Counted from the stretch's first letter, positions 1-9,033 are shown. The stretch is 64,000 nt of DNA from Mycobacterium malmoense (GCF_019645855.1 NZ_CP080999.1:4836001-4900000), one strand, 5' to 3'. Notes: generated by a model not told the origin, from the sequence alone. Translations and numbers: made by a program.

Positions 1-353
1 CGGATGGTGCGGGCACCCAAATCGGCGCAGATCGCGGTGGCGCCGGCGCCCGCCACGACGAGCACGGTCACCACGGGTCCGAGCTGGGTGATCGTGCCGA
101 ATGCCGTTCCGGCGCCGGACAAGTCGGCGGCGCCGATCTCGCGGAGCAGGATGTTGAGGGTGAACGCCACCAGGACCGTGAACGGGATGGACACCAGCAG
201 CGTCGGGATCAGCGACACCCGAGCGATCATCCAGGTCTGATCCAGGAACTCGCGGAATTGAAACGGCCGCCGGAAAACCGCCCGGCCCGTGTCGATCATC
301 ATCTCGAAGAACCCGCCGACACCACGAGCGGGAACCGCAAGTTGTTCGATCAA
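1..353 (-). CDS. yrbE4A: YrbE4A, Mce4 permease subunit (N-terminal part)
   Basis: The window holds the first 117 codons and the gene continues past the left edge. The product begins LIEQLAVPARGVGGFFEM from a TTG codon at 353, followed by a long hydrophobic segment (SLIPTLLVSIPFTVLVAF) typical of MlaE/YrbE permeases. In the family, YrbE4A and YrbE4B form the membrane channel of the Mce4 ABC-type importer, which brings sterols across the inner membrane. The match to the M. tuberculosis protein is near-complete over this stretch. It is the first gene of the mce4 operon and would be read leftwards. A near-consensus KstR operator at 539-552 is the nearest candidate control site. Confidence 0.93.
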   Translation of the reverse strand, partial: MIEQLAVPARGVGGFFEMMIDTGRAVFRRPFQFREFLDQTWMIARVSLIPTLLVSIPFTVLVAFTLNILLREIGAADLSGAGTAFGTITQLGPVVTVLVVAGAGATAICADLGARTI

Positions 354-538
354 CTCGGTAGCCCCCTTCGCTGCTCGCGGCGAATCCTGTGCGTCGCCTT
401 TGCGCGGTCTTCGGTCACAAGCGGCTCGGTGTGAGCCGGACCATATTAACCCAGATGAAGTTCACCGTGTCAATGAACAGCATTTCTTTATCAAAAGCGT
501 TAATTAGTCCAGTTCGCCGACATTGTGTTGCTTCAAAC

Positions 539-552
539 TGACACAAGTTCTA
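539..552. promoter_or_regulatory. KstR-like operator upstream of mce4 (one mismatch)
   Basis: TGACACAAGTTCTA fits TnnAACnnGTTnnA except for one base in the left half-site (CAC for AAC). It lies in the 235-bp space between hsd4A and yrbE4A, 186 bp before the yrbE4A start. The rest of this space shows no gene. The site fits cholesterol induction of mce4, but its degeneracy leaves doubt. Confidence 0.45.
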
Positions 553-588
553 GTCGGCGAATCCCAGCCGTCAAGTGGCTTTATATCG

Positions 589-1524
589 TTATTGTTCCAT
601 CAGGCCGACCGCGGAAAAGTTCCGCTCCGGATCACGTCCAGCAAAGTATTCCTGCAACGTCTTGCCGAGTTGCGCGGGCTCCCACACCGGCCCGTCGGCG
701 CTGAATTTGTGCTCCGCGGTGGGCGCGGCGACCAGGGTCACCTGAGGGCCGTAAACGATGAACACCTGACCGTTGACCTCTGCCGCCGCGGGCGAAGACA
801 AGAACTTGACCAGGCTCACCACGTGCTCGGGCGAAAGCGGGTCGATGCCGCCTTCCCCTATATCCGAGATGTCCGGTGCCGCACCGAACACGTCGGCCGT
901 CATCGCGGTGCGGGCCCGGGGACAGATCGCGTTGGCGCGCACCCCGTACTGGCCCAGCGCCCGCGCGGCCGACAGGGTCAGGGCGATGATGCCGGCTTTG
1001 GCCGCGCCGTAGTTGGCCTGCCCCACCGGGCCTACCAGTCCCGCCTCCGACGCGGTGTTGACGATCCGGCCAAAGACCGATCCGCCGGCCTCTTTGGCTT
1101 TAGCGCGCCAGTACGTGGCCGCGTTGCGCGTCAGCAGGAAATGGCCGCGCAGGTGCACGGCAATGACCAGGTCCCATTCCTCGTCGGACATGTTGAACAG
1201 CATCCGGTCGCGGGTGATCCCGGCGTTGTTCACGACGATGTCCAGGCCGCCCAGCCCGTCGGCGCACGCGACCAGTTCGTCGGCGGTCGCGCGTTGGCTG
1301 ATGTCGCCGGCCACCGCGACGGCTTTGGAGCCGGCGTCCGAACAAACCGAGTTGATCTCGTCGATGACGTCGGAGGCATCCAGTGCGTCGGCGATGTCGT
1401 TGACCACGACGGTGGCGCCCAGCCGCGCCAAGCCGAGCGCTTCGGCACGTCCGAGTCCCGCGGCCGCGCCGGTTACCACCGCAACCTTTCCGGATAGATC
1501 GGTCGCGTTTGTGCTGCTAGTCAA
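589..1524 (-). CDS. hsd4A: 17-beta-hydroxysteroid / 3-hydroxyacyl-CoA dehydrogenase, SDR (Rv3502c type)
   Basis: A 311-residue classical short-chain dehydrogenase. The dinucleotide-binding loop TGAAAGLG is at residues 18-25, NNAG at 99-102, and the catalytic Ser159, Tyr172 and Lys176 follow (NYGAAK). The M. tuberculosis counterpart, Hsd4A or ChsB1, oxidises the 3-hydroxyacyl-CoA of the steroid side chain during beta-oxidation. The C-terminal extension of about 60 residues beyond the SDR core is normal for this subfamily. The start is a TTG at 1524; no better start is visible upstream. It is transcribed leftwards with fdxD, and both probably answer to the KstR operator at 1858. Confidence 0.92.
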   Translation of the reverse strand: MTSSTNATDLSGKVAVVTGAAAGLGRAEALGLARLGATVVVNDIADALDASDVIDEINSVCSDAGSKAVAVAGDISQRATADELVACADGLGGLDIVVNNAGITRDRMLFNMSDEEWDLVIAVHLRGHFLLTRNAATYWRAKAKEAGGSVFGRIVNTASEAGLVGPVGQANYGAAKAGIIALTLSAARALGQYGVRANAICPRARTAMTADVFGAAPDISDIGEGGIDPLSPEHVVSLVKFLSSPAAAEVNGQVFIVYGPQVTLVAAPTAEHKFSADGPVWEPAQLGKTLQEYFAGRDPERNFSAVGLMEQ

Positions 1525-1558
1525 TTTATGAATACCTCTAGTTTCGTCTCAAGCGCTT

Positions 1559-1750
1559 CTAATCTTCACGCAGCAGGGCCGCGCGGGGGCATTCGGCGAT
1601 TGCCTGCTCGGCGAGATGCTCCTGATCCGGGGGAATCGGATCAAGCTTCACGACGGCGTAATCCTCGTCGTCCAGGTCGAAGATATCCGGCGCGATTCCC
1701 AAGCACACCGCGTTACCTTCACACCGGTCACGATCCACGATCACCCGCAC
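1559..1750 (-). CDS. fdxD: 3Fe-4S-type ferredoxin FdxD
   Basis: A 63-residue ferredoxin with Cys10, Cys16 and Cys54 (CEGNAVC and ECPRAA), the three-cysteine pattern of actinobacterial 3Fe-4S ferredoxins that feed cytochromes P450 or oxygenases. An in-frame extension reaches 1786, but the GTG at 1750 has a strong AAGGAGG ribosome-binding site and gives exactly the length of M. tuberculosis FdxD. The physiological partner is not proven; CYP125, CYP142 and KshA in this window are the obvious candidates. It lies between hsd4A and the KstR operator. Confidence 0.93.
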   Translation of the reverse strand: MRVIVDRDRCEGNAVCLGIAPDIFDLDDEDYAVVKLDPIPPDQEHLAEQAIAECPRAALLRED

Positions 1751-1857
1751 GGCACCCTCCTTGAACCTGGCCTTCAATCTGAGCACTCACCCATCGGTAT
1801 GTAGCTCCACCATAGGGCCCCGGTGCGTCAGGGGAAACGGTCGCTGGATTCCCAGAC

Positions 1858-1871
1858 TAGAACGTGTTACA
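1858..1871. promoter_or_regulatory. KstR operator between fdxD and fadE26
   Basis: TAGAACGTGTTACA matches TnnAACnnGTTnnA fully. It sits in the divergent space between fdxD and fadE26 and can serve both directions. Confidence 0.85.
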
Positions 1872-1963
1872 ACCGGGAAGGCGAACGGGTAGCCGTTGGT
1901 CGGGCTATGGCATAGAACGTGGCTTTTCATAAGACAGACGTTTAACGACAAGGACGGCTTGGA

Positions 1964-3145
1964 ATGCGCATCAGTTACACCCCAGAACAGGAGGAGCTGC
2001 GTCGCGAGCTGCGGTCGTACTTCACCACGCTTATGACCCCGGAACGGCGCGAGGCGCTGAGCTCGGTCCAGGGCGAATACGGCGTCGGCAACGTGTACCG
2101 GGAGACGGTCGCGCAGATGGGCAAGGACGGGTGGCTGACGCTGAACTGGCCCAAAGAATACGGCGGCCAGGACCGCTCCCCGATGGACTCGCTGATCTTC
2201 ACCGACGAAGCGGCCATCGCCGGTGCGCCGGTGCCATTCCTGACGATCAACAGCGTGGCGCCGACGATCATGGCCTACGGCACCGACGAGCAAAAGAGGT
2301 TCTTCCTGCCGAAGATCGCCGCCGGAGACCTGCACTTCTCGATCGGCTACTCCGAGCCGGGCGCCGGCACGGACCTGGCGAACCTGCGCACCACGGCGGT
2401 CCGCGACGGCGACGACTACGTGGTCAACGGCCAGAAGATGTGGACCAGCCTGATCCAGTACGCCGACTACGTGTGGCTTGCGGTGCGCACCAATCCCGAG
2501 GCCAAGAAGCACCGCGGCATTTCGATGCTGGTCGTCCCGACGACGGCGGAGGGCTTCTCCTGGACGCCGGTGCACACCATGGCCGGCCCCGACACCAGCG
2601 CCACCTACTACACCGACGTGCGCGTGCCGGTGAGCAACCGCGTCGGCGAGGAGAACGGCGGCTGGAAGCTGGTGACCAACCAGCTCAACCACGAGCGGGT
2701 GGCCCTGGTGTCGCCGGCGCCCATCTTCATGTGCCTGCGCGAGGTTCGGGAATGGGCGCAGAACACCAAGGACGCCGGCGGGGCCCGGCTCATCGATTCG
2801 GAGTGGGTGCAGCTCAACCTGGCCCGGGTGCACGCCAAGGCCGAGGTTCTCAAGCTGATCAACTGGGAGCTGGCTTCGTCGGAGGGTGATTCCTTGGGGC
2901 CGGCCGACGCGTCGGCGGCGAAGGTATTCGGCACCGAGTTGGCCACCGAGGCCTACCGCCTCTTGATGGAGGTGCTGGGCACCGCGGCGACGGTGCGCCA
3001 GGACTCGCCGGGCGCGTTGCTGCGCGGCCGGGTCGAGCGGATGCACCGGGCCTGCCTGATCCTGACCTTCGGCGGCGGAACCAACGAGGTGCAGCGCGAC
3101 ATCATCGGGATGGTCGCGCTGGGACTGCCCCGGGCAAACCGCTGA
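1964..3145 (+). CDS. fadE26: Acyl-CoA dehydrogenase ChsE4 (FadE26)
   Basis: A 393-residue acyl-CoA dehydrogenase, close to M. tuberculosis FadE26 throughout (MRISYTPEQEELRREL at the start, GLPRANR at the end). In the family, FadE26 pairs with FadE27 as the alpha2-beta2 enzyme ChsE4-ChsE5, which begins beta-oxidation of the C8 sterol side chain as its CoA thioester. FAD- and substrate-binding stretches such as GYSEPGAGTDLANLRT and FGGGTNEVQRDIIG are intact. fadE27 follows after 39 bp, matching a single operon under the KstR site at 1858. Confidence 0.95.
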   Translation: MRISYTPEQEELRRELRSYFTTLMTPERREALSSVQGEYGVGNVYRETVAQMGKDGWLTLNWPKEYGGQDRSPMDSLIFTDEAAIAGAPVPFLTINSVAPTIMAYGTDEQKRFFLPKIAAGDLHFSIGYSEPGAGTDLANLRTTAVRDGDDYVVNGQKMWTSLIQYADYVWLAVRTNPEAKKHRGISMLVVPTTAEGFSWTPVHTMAGPDTSATYYTDVRVPVSNRVGEENGGWKLVTNQLNHERVALVSPAPIFMCLREVREWAQNTKDAGGARLIDSEWVQLNLARVHAKAEVLKLINWELASSEGDSLGPADASAAKVFGTELATEAYRLLMEVLGTAATVRQDSPGALLRGRVERMHRACLILTFGGGTNEVQRDIIGMVALGLPRANR

Positions 3146-3184
3146 ACTTCCCCTTTATAGCTTCACTCTTAAGGACGAGAATTC

Positions 3185-4282
3185 ATGGATTTCACGACAA
3201 CCGAAGCCGCGCACGACCTCGGTAATTTGGTCGACACGATCGTGGACGCGGTGTGCACACCGGAACACCAACGTGCGCTGGACGGCCTCGATCAACGGTT
3301 CGATCGCGAGCTGTGGCGCAAGCTCGTCGACGCCGACATCTTGACCAGCGCCGCGCCGGCATCGCTGGGCGGCGAGGGCTTCGGCGTCCTCGAGCAGGTG
3401 GCCGTGCTGGTCGCGCTGGGCCACCAGCTGGCGGCGGTGCCGTATCTGGAATCGGTGGTCCTGGCCGCGGGGGCGCTGGCCCGGTTCGGCTCCGAGGAAC
3501 TGCAGCAGGGCTGGGGCGCGCCGGCGGTGCGCGGCGAAAAGATCCTGGCCGTCGCGCTCGACGGCGACATGGGCGAGGGGCCGGTGCAGGCCATCCGGGC
3601 CGGTGAAGGCTACCGCCTGACCGGGACGCGCACCCAGGTCGGCTACGGCCCGGTGGCCGACGCCTTCCTGGTGCCGGCCGAAACCGATTCCGGCACAGCC
3701 GTTTTCCTGGTCGCCGCGGACCAGCCCGGCGTGGCCGTGGCGGCGATGGAGACCACCGGCTTGGGCAGCGTTGGGCACCTGACGCTGGACGGGGTCGAGG
3801 TCGACGGCGGACGACGGGTCGGAGACGGGGTCGTCGTAACCTGGCTCGACACGCTGGCCACCCTGGGCCGCAGCGCGTTTCAGCTCGGGGTGCTCGAGCG
3901 GGGACTGCAGCTGACCGCCGAATATGCGCGCACCCGTGAGCAGTTCGACCGCCCGATCGGCAGCTTCCAGGCGGTGGCGCAGCGGCTGGCCGACGGCTAC
4001 ATCGACGTCAAAGGGTTGCGGTTGACGCTCACCCAGGCGGCCTGGCGCGTCTCGGAGGATCTGCCCGCCGACATCGACGTGGCCAGCGCGGCGTTCTGGG
4101 CCGCGGACGCCGGGCACCGGGTGGCGCACACCGTCGTCCACGTGCACGGCGGTGTCGGCGTCGACACCGATCACCCGGTGCACCGTTACTTCCTGGCCGC
4201 CAAGGAGATCGAGTTCGCGCTGCGCGGAGCCACCGGGCAGCTGCGCCGGATCGGCCGTGAACTGGCGGAAACGCCTGCCTGA
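3185..4282 (+). CDS. fadE27: Acyl-CoA dehydrogenase ChsE5 (FadE27)
   Basis: A 365-residue acyl-CoA-dehydrogenase-like subunit, the obligate partner of FadE26 in the heterotetrameric ChsE4-ChsE5. Recognisable segments are EYARTREQFDRPIGSFQAVA and HVHGGVGVDTDHPVHRYF, shared with ACAD C-terminal domains. The ATG at 3185 follows an AAGGACGAG ribosome-binding site. Such partner subunits usually lack the full set of FAD contacts, which fits pairing with FadE26. The spacer to fadD17 holds two palindromic repeats. Confidence 0.94.
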   Translation: MDFTTTEAAHDLGNLVDTIVDAVCTPEHQRALDGLDQRFDRELWRKLVDADILTSAAPASLGGEGFGVLEQVAVLVALGHQLAAVPYLESVVLAAGALARFGSEELQQGWGAPAVRGEKILAVALDGDMGEGPVQAIRAGEGYRLTGTRTQVGYGPVADAFLVPAETDSGTAVFLVAADQPGVAVAAMETTGLGSVGHLTLDGVEVDGGRRVGDGVVVTWLDTLATLGRSAFQLGVLERGLQLTAEYARTREQFDRPIGSFQAVAQRLADGYIDVKGLRLTLTQAAWRVSEDLPADIDVASAAFWAADAGHRVAHTVVHVHGGVGVDTDHPVHRYFLAAKEIEFALRGATGQLRRIGRELAETPA

Positions 4283-4349
4283 GGTCGCTGCCCGGCCGCC
4301 GAGCTGGGGGTACTCCCCCGCGAGCGGGAGGTGCCCCCACCCGCTTGCG

Positions 4350-4401
4350 AGCGTCACGCCAGCGTGGCGCTCACACGTGAGCGTCACGCTGGCGTGACGC
4401 T
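4350..4401. repeat. Two 22-bp palindromes, 30-bp period
   Basis: Unit 1 (4350-4371) and unit 2 (4380-4401) have the form AGCGTCACGCT followed by its inverse, with one or two centre changes. Unit starts are 30 bp apart. The same element with the same period recurs at 36154 and 37066. The array fills the spacer between fadE27 and fadD17 inside an operon, so a full terminator is unlikely. Confidence 0.8.
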
Positions 4402-4426
4402 CGGCGCAGGTAAAGGGGACCACACG

Positions 4427-5932
4427 TTGACGAGCAACCCCACCGTCACCGAATTGCTGGTGCCGCTGGCCGGGATCGACGACCGGGGCGTCTACTTCGA
4501 AGACTCGTTCACCAGCTGGCGTGATCACGTCCGGCACGGTGCCGCGATCGCGGCGACGCTGCGGGAGCGCCTCGACCCGGCCAGGCCGCCGCACGTCGGC
4601 GTGCTGCTGGAGAACACCCCGTTCTTTTCGGCGATGCTGGCAGCGGCCGGGATGTCGGGAATCGTGCCGGTGGGGCTCAACTCGGTGCGCCGCGGCGAAG
4701 CGCTGGCCCGCGACATCGCCCACGCCGACTGCCAGCTGGTGCTGGCCGACTCGAATTCGTCCGCGTCGCTGGGCGATATCGGTCACGTGAACGTCGACTC
4801 CACCGAGTGGGCCGACGAGGTGGCCGCGCATGGGGACGCCGAGCCGCGGTTCCAGCGCGCCTCACCCGAGGACCTGTTCATGCTGATCTTCACGTCGGGC
4901 ACCAGCGGTGAGCCGAAGGCGGTGAAGTGCAGCCACGGCAAGGTCGCGATCGCCGGCGTGACGATGACGCAGCGGTTCGACCTCGGCCGCGACGACGTCT
5001 GCTACGTGTCGATGCCGTTGTTTCATTCCAACGCGGTGCTGGTCGGCTGGGCGGTGGCCGTGGCGTGCCGGGGCTCGATGGCGTTGCGGCGCAAGTTCTC
5101 CGCGTCGAACTTCTTGGTCGATGTCCGCCGCTACGGCGCGACCTACGCCAACTACGTGGGCAAGCCGTTGTCGTACGTGCTCGCCACGCCCGAGCGGCCC
5201 GACGACGCGGACAACCCGCTGCGGGCGGTGTACGGCAACGAGGGTGTGCCCGCCGACATCGAGCGCTTCGCGCGCAGGTTCGGCTGCGTCGTGCAGGACG
5301 GATTCGGTTCGACGGAAGGCGGAGTGGCGATCGCGCGGACCCCCGATACCCCGCCGGGTTCGTTGGGGCCGCTGCCCGAGGGGATCGCGATCGTCGACAC
5401 CGACACCGGCGAGACCTGCCCGGCTGGGGTGGTCGGTGAGCTGGTGAATACCGCCGGGCCGGGCCGTTTCGAGGGCTACTACAACGATCCCGACGCCGAG
5501 GCCCAGCGCATGGCCGGCGGCGTCTACCACAGCGGTGACCTGGCCTATCGCGATGCGGACGGCTATGCGTATTTTGCCGGGCGGCTTGGGGATTGGATGC
5601 GGGTCGACGGTGAGAACCTCGGCGCGGCCCCGATCGAGCGGGTGCTGCTGCGCTACCCCGACGCGACCGAGGTGGCGGTGTACCCGGTGCCCGATCCCGT
5701 CGTCGGCGATCAGGTGATGGCCGCGTTGGTGCTGGTGCCGGGCGCCGAGTTCGATCCCGAAAAGTTCCGGGCCTTCCTGGCCGAGCAGCCCGACCTGGGG
5801 CCCAAGCAGTGGCCGTCGTACGTGCGGGTCAGCGCGGAGCTGCCGCGGACGGTGACGTTCAAGGTGCTCAAGCGGCAGTTGTCGGCCCAGGGTGTCGACT
5901 GCGATGATCCGGTGTGGCCAATTCGCCGATAG
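4427..5932 (+). CDS. fadD17: Fatty-acid/steroid CoA ligase FadD17
   Basis: A 501-residue AMP-forming acyl-CoA synthetase with the ATP-binding P-loop LIFTSGTSGEPKAV, the adenylate motif GFGSTEGGV and the hinge motif YHSGDLAYRD. M. tuberculosis FadD17 activates steroids with shortened side chains (C24-type) to CoA esters. The frame is open further upstream through the palindromic repeats. The TTG at 4427 is preferred because AAAGGGGA lies at the right distance and the protein then aligns with the M. tuberculosis N-terminus (TVTELLVPLAGIDDRGVYF). It is the last KstR-controlled gene of the fadE26 operon. Confidence 0.92.
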   Translation: MTSNPTVTELLVPLAGIDDRGVYFEDSFTSWRDHVRHGAAIAATLRERLDPARPPHVGVLLENTPFFSAMLAAAGMSGIVPVGLNSVRRGEALARDIAHADCQLVLADSNSSASLGDIGHVNVDSTEWADEVAAHGDAEPRFQRASPEDLFMLIFTSGTSGEPKAVKCSHGKVAIAGVTMTQRFDLGRDDVCYVSMPLFHSNAVLVGWAVAVACRGSMALRRKFSASNFLVDVRRYGATYANYVGKPLSYVLATPERPDDADNPLRAVYGNEGVPADIERFARRFGCVVQDGFGSTEGGVAIARTPDTPPGSLGPLPEGIAIVDTDTGETCPAGVVGELVNTAGPGRFEGYYNDPDAEAQRMAGGVYHSGDLAYRDADGYAYFAGRLGDWMRVDGENLGAAPIERVLLRYPDATEVAVYPVPDPVVGDQVMAALVLVPGAEFDPEKFRAFLAEQPDLGPKQWPSYVRVSAELPRTVTFKVLKRQLSAQGVDCDDPVWPIRR

Positions 5933-5936
5933 ACGC

Positions 5937-6650
5937 ATGAGTTCGCGACCCCTTGAGCTTGCACTTGAGGCGAGCTTCGAACGGCTTTCCGCTACGGTGC
6001 CGGCAAACATCGGTTTCGCGATCGCCCGTCCGGACCGGACGTATTCACTGGGCGGGTGGTCGTCCGGCGTCGCCTGGTCGACGATCAAGGTGCCCCTGGC
6101 GATAGCGGCCTTGCGTCACGATCGGCGACGCGCCCAGGACTTGGTCGTCAAGGCCATCACCGAATCCGACAACGGCGCGTCCGAGCGGCTGTGGTCGCAG
6201 CTGGGCGAGCCGGCAGACGCGGCCCGGCGGGTACAGGGGATCATCTCCGAGGGCGGTGACAGCGCAACGGTGGTCGAATCGCGTCGACTTCGGCGCGGCT
6301 TCACCGCGTTTGGCCAAACGCGGTGGACCTTGCAACGGCAAGCGGAATTTGCAGCGCGGCTACCTCACGTCGGTGACGCGGCGGACGTCATCGGCCTGAT
6401 GCGCCACCTCACGCCCGGCCAGCGATGGGGACTGGCCGCCAATGGTTTTGCCGCAAAAGGCGGTTGGGGACCGGGGGTAGATGGTGAGTACCTGGTCCGG
6501 CAATTCGGGATCCTGCCCACACCGTCGGGGCAGTGGGGCGTGGCACTGGCGGCCGAAGCCCACGATGGCGTGTTCGAAACGGGAATCGCGGCCGTCAACG
6601 CGCTGACGGACTGGCTCGTCAGCCGGCTTCCCGGGCTAGCCCGTTATTGA
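5937..6650 (+). CDS. Compact beta-lactamase-like serine hydrolase
   Basis: A 237-residue protein with the three motifs of the penicillin-recognising serine hydrolase fold: SxxK as Ser48-Lys51 (WSTIK), SDN at 77-79, and Lys174-Gly-Gly in place of KTG. The SxxK-to-SDN spacing is only about 29 residues, against about 60 in class A beta-lactamases, so this is a reduced or divergent member. No clear signal peptide is seen at the chosen ATG (5937), which lies 4 bp after the fadD17 stop. Substrate unknown. It converges on ilvX with a 15-bp overlap. Confidence 0.75.
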   Translation: MSSRPLELALEASFERLSATVPANIGFAIARPDRTYSLGGWSSGVAWSTIKVPLAIAALRHDRRRAQDLVVKAITESDNGASERLWSQLGEPADAARRVQGIISEGGDSATVVESRRLRRGFTAFGQTRWTLQRQAEFAARLPHVGDAADVIGLMRHLTPGQRWGLAANGFAAKGGWGPGVDGEYLVRQFGILPTPSGQWGVALAAEAHDGVFETGIAAVNALTDWLVSRLPGLARY

Positions 6651-8186
6651 CGGCACGACGGCATCGATCAGGTGCGGTCCGGGTTCGGCGAAGGCCGCGC
6701 GCAACGCGTCGGCGAGCTCCTCGGCGGTGGTCGTGCGGCGGGCCGAAACCCCCATGCCCTCGGCGATCTTGACGAAATCCATTGTAGGACGCGATAAGTC
6801 GAGCAGGTCGAGCGCCTTGGGCCCGGGACTGGACCCAGCGCCGACGCGCGCCAGCTCGACCCGCAAAATGTCGTAGGCGCCGTTGTCGTAGAGCACGGTC
6901 GTCACGTTGAGGTTCTCGCGCGCCTGGGTCCACAAACCCGAAATCGTGTACATCGCCGACCCGTCGGATTCCAGGCACAGCACCGGACGGTCGGGGGCGG
7001 CGACCGCGGCGCCCACCGCGGCCGGAATGCCGTAGCCGATCGCGCCGCCGGTCAGCGTCAGCCAATCGTGGGCGGGCGCGCCGGCGGTGGCCTGCGCGAG
7101 CAACAGGCCGGACGTGTTCGACTCGTCGACGACGATCGCCCGTTCCGGCATCAGCGCCCCGATCACGTCCGCCGCCGACGCGGACGTCAGGGCGCCCGTC
7201 GGCAGCCGCGGGCGGGACGTGGCCGCCACCGGTGCGACCGTCCCGGGCGCCACCTCGTCGGCCAGCGCGGCGAGCGCCGCCGCCGCGCCGCTGTGCTCGG
7301 CGAGCGGGTGCACCTCGCAGCCGGCCGGCACCAGGTCGCTGGGCATGCCCGGGTAGGCGAAGAACGACACCGGCGACTTGGCGCCGGCCAGCACCAGGTG
7401 CTTGGCGCCGTTGAGCTGGGCCGCGACGCCCTCCGCGAAGTAGGCGAGCCGTTCGATCGCGGGGACGCCCGCGCCGCGCTCCAGCCGCGTCGGGAACGTC
7501 TCGCACAGCAACCGGGCCCCCGTCGCCTGGGCGATCCGCGCGGCCGCGGCCAGGCCCGGCGCGCGGGTGGCGTCCCCGCCCACCAGGATCACCGTGGGTT
7601 CCCCCGAGCGCAGCACCTCGAGCACCTCCGGCGCCAGCAGCGGGTCGGCGCCCACCGGATGCGCGGGCGGCGTGGCGGCGGGTTGCGCCCCGTCGGACCA
7701 GGACACGTCGGCGGGCAGGATCAGGGTCGCGATCTGCGAGCCGGTCCGGCTGGCGACGATCGCCTCGGCGGCGTCGGACGCGACGTCGGCGCTCCGTTGG
7801 CTGCGGCGCAGCCATCCCGAGACGGTTCCGGCCAGCGCGTCGATGTCGGATTCCAGTGGGGCGTCGTACTTTTTGTGATAGGTGGCGTGGTCGCCGACGA
7901 TGACGACCACCGGGACCCGGGCGCGCCGCGCATTGTGCAGGTTGGCCAGGCCGTTCCCCAATCCCGGGCCCAGGTGCAGCAGCGCCGCGGCCGGCCGGTC
8001 GGCGATGCGCGCGTACCCGTCGGCCGCGCCGGTGGCCACACCCTCGAAAAGGGCCAGCACGCCCCGCATTTGGGGGACGATGTCCAGTGCGGACACGAAG
8101 TGCATCTCCGACGTGCCGGGGTTGGCGAAGCACACGTCGACGCCACCGTCGACCAGGGTGTTGATCAGGGCCTGGGCGCCGTTCAC
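6636..8186 (-). CDS. ilvX: Thiamine-diphosphate enzyme IlvX (acetolactate-synthase-like)
   Basis: A 516-residue ThDP-dependent enzyme, very close to M. tuberculosis IlvX (MNGAQALINTLVDGGVDVCF at the start). The activating glutamate is Glu48 (FEGVATGAADGYAR), and the Mg/ThDP motif is ESDGSAMYTISGL followed by DNGAYDILR. It resembles the catalytic subunit of acetolactate synthase and benzoylformate decarboxylase, but no regulatory subunit is nearby and the true substrate is uncertain. Its start overlaps the stop of the upstream amidohydrolase by 4 bp, so the two are probably translated together. Confidence 0.9.
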   Translation of the reverse strand: MNGAQALINTLVDGGVDVCFANPGTSEMHFVSALDIVPQMRGVLALFEGVATGAADGYARIADRPAAALLHLGPGLGNGLANLHNARRARVPVVVIVGDHATYHKKYDAPLESDIDALAGTVSGWLRRSQRSADVASDAAEAIVASRTGSQIATLILPADVSWSDGAQPAATPPAHPVGADPLLAPEVLEVLRSGEPTVILVGGDATRAPGLAAAARIAQATGARLLCETFPTRLERGAGVPAIERLAYFAEGVAAQLNGAKHLVLAGAKSPVSFFAYPGMPSDLVPAGCEVHPLAEHSGAAAALAALADEVAPGTVAPVAATSRPRLPTGALTSASAADVIGALMPERAIVVDESNTSGLLLAQATAGAPAHDWLTLTGGAIGYGIPAAVGAAVAAPDRPVLCLESDGSAMYTISGLWTQARENLNVTTVLYDNGAYDILRVELARVGAGSSPGPKALDLLDLSRPTMDFVKIAEGMGVSARRTTTAEELADALRAAFAEPGPHLIDAVVPSITG

Positions 8187-9007
8187 GTAGTTGCCTCCAG
8201 TCGGAAAACACGCTCGGCGTTGCCGCGCAGGAAGTCTCGGCGGGCCTCGTCGCTGAGGCCGAGTTCGCCCAGTCCCGCCAGGGCGTGCGTGTGGGTCATC
8301 ATCGGGTAGTTGGTGCCGAACAGGACTTTGCGTTGTCCGGTACCGGTTTTCATGAACCGGACGAGCTCGTCCGGCAGCCGCCTGATGGCGTAGGCGGAGG
8401 TATCGATGTAGACGTTTTCATGTTTGCGCGCCACCGCGACCATCTCCTCGGTCCAGGGGTAGCCGACGTGGCCGCAGACGACGACGAGCTCGGGAAAGTC
8501 GAGGGCCACCTGGTCGACGTAGGGGATCGGGCGTCCGGTCTCCGAGGGCCGCAGCGGTCCGGTGTGGCCGACCTGGGTGCAGAACGGCACCCCGGATTCC
8601 ACGCATTCGGCGAACAGCGGATAGTAACGGCGGTCGGTGGGCGGCGCGCCCCACAGCCACGGCACCACCCGCAGACCCACGAACCCCTCACTGACCCGGC
8701 GCCGCAGCTCGCGGACCGCCGCCATCGGCCGGTCCAGGTCGACCGCGGCCAGGCCGGCAAACCTGTTCGGGTGCAACCGAACCCATTCGGCGACCTCGTC
8801 GTTGGACACCAGATCCTGGCCGCCAGGACCGCGCCAGGCGCTGAGCAGGCCGACGTCGACGTCGGCGGCGTCCATCGACGCGACGGTCGCCTCGATCGGG
8901 ATGTCGGTGTCGGGGATCGAATCCCCGGTCCAGCGCCGCAGGGACGCCAACATGTCGCTGCGCAGGAACCGCAGGGTCGGGTGCTGCATCCACACGTCGA
9001 TCGTCAT
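8183..9007 (-). CDS. Amidohydrolase family protein (Rv3510c type)
   Basis: A 274-residue TIM-barrel amidohydrolase of the amidohydrolase-2 group. The usual HxH near the N-terminus is replaced by WMQHP, while later residues typical of the fold remain (FCTQVGHTG, VCGHVGYPW, VLFGTNYPMM). This group holds decarboxylases and lactonases acting on aromatic or dienoic acids. It is the orthologue by order and sequence of the gene beside ilvX in M. tuberculosis. Coupling with ilvX by an ATGA overlap suggests a two-enzyme pathway, substrate unknown. Confidence 0.82.
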   Translation of the reverse strand: MTIDVWMQHPTLRFLRSDMLASLRRWTGDSIPDTDIPIEATVASMDAADVDVGLLSAWRGPGGQDLVSNDEVAEWVRLHPNRFAGLAAVDLDRPMAAVRELRRRVSEGFVGLRVVPWLWGAPPTDRRYYPLFAECVESGVPFCTQVGHTGPLRPSETGRPIPYVDQVALDFPELVVVCGHVGYPWTEEMVAVARKHENVYIDTSAYAIRRLPDELVRFMKTGTGQRKVLFGTNYPMMTHTHALAGLGELGLSDEARRDFLRGNAERVFRLEATT

Positions 9008-9033
9008 AGAGCTTCGACTGTAGACGCCACCGG

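Noticed and set aside
523..1497. Long + strand frame opposite hsd4A, and many like it opposite other genes
   Set aside because: Arginine/glycine/valine-rich shadow frames produced by high GC in the third codon position of the real gene.
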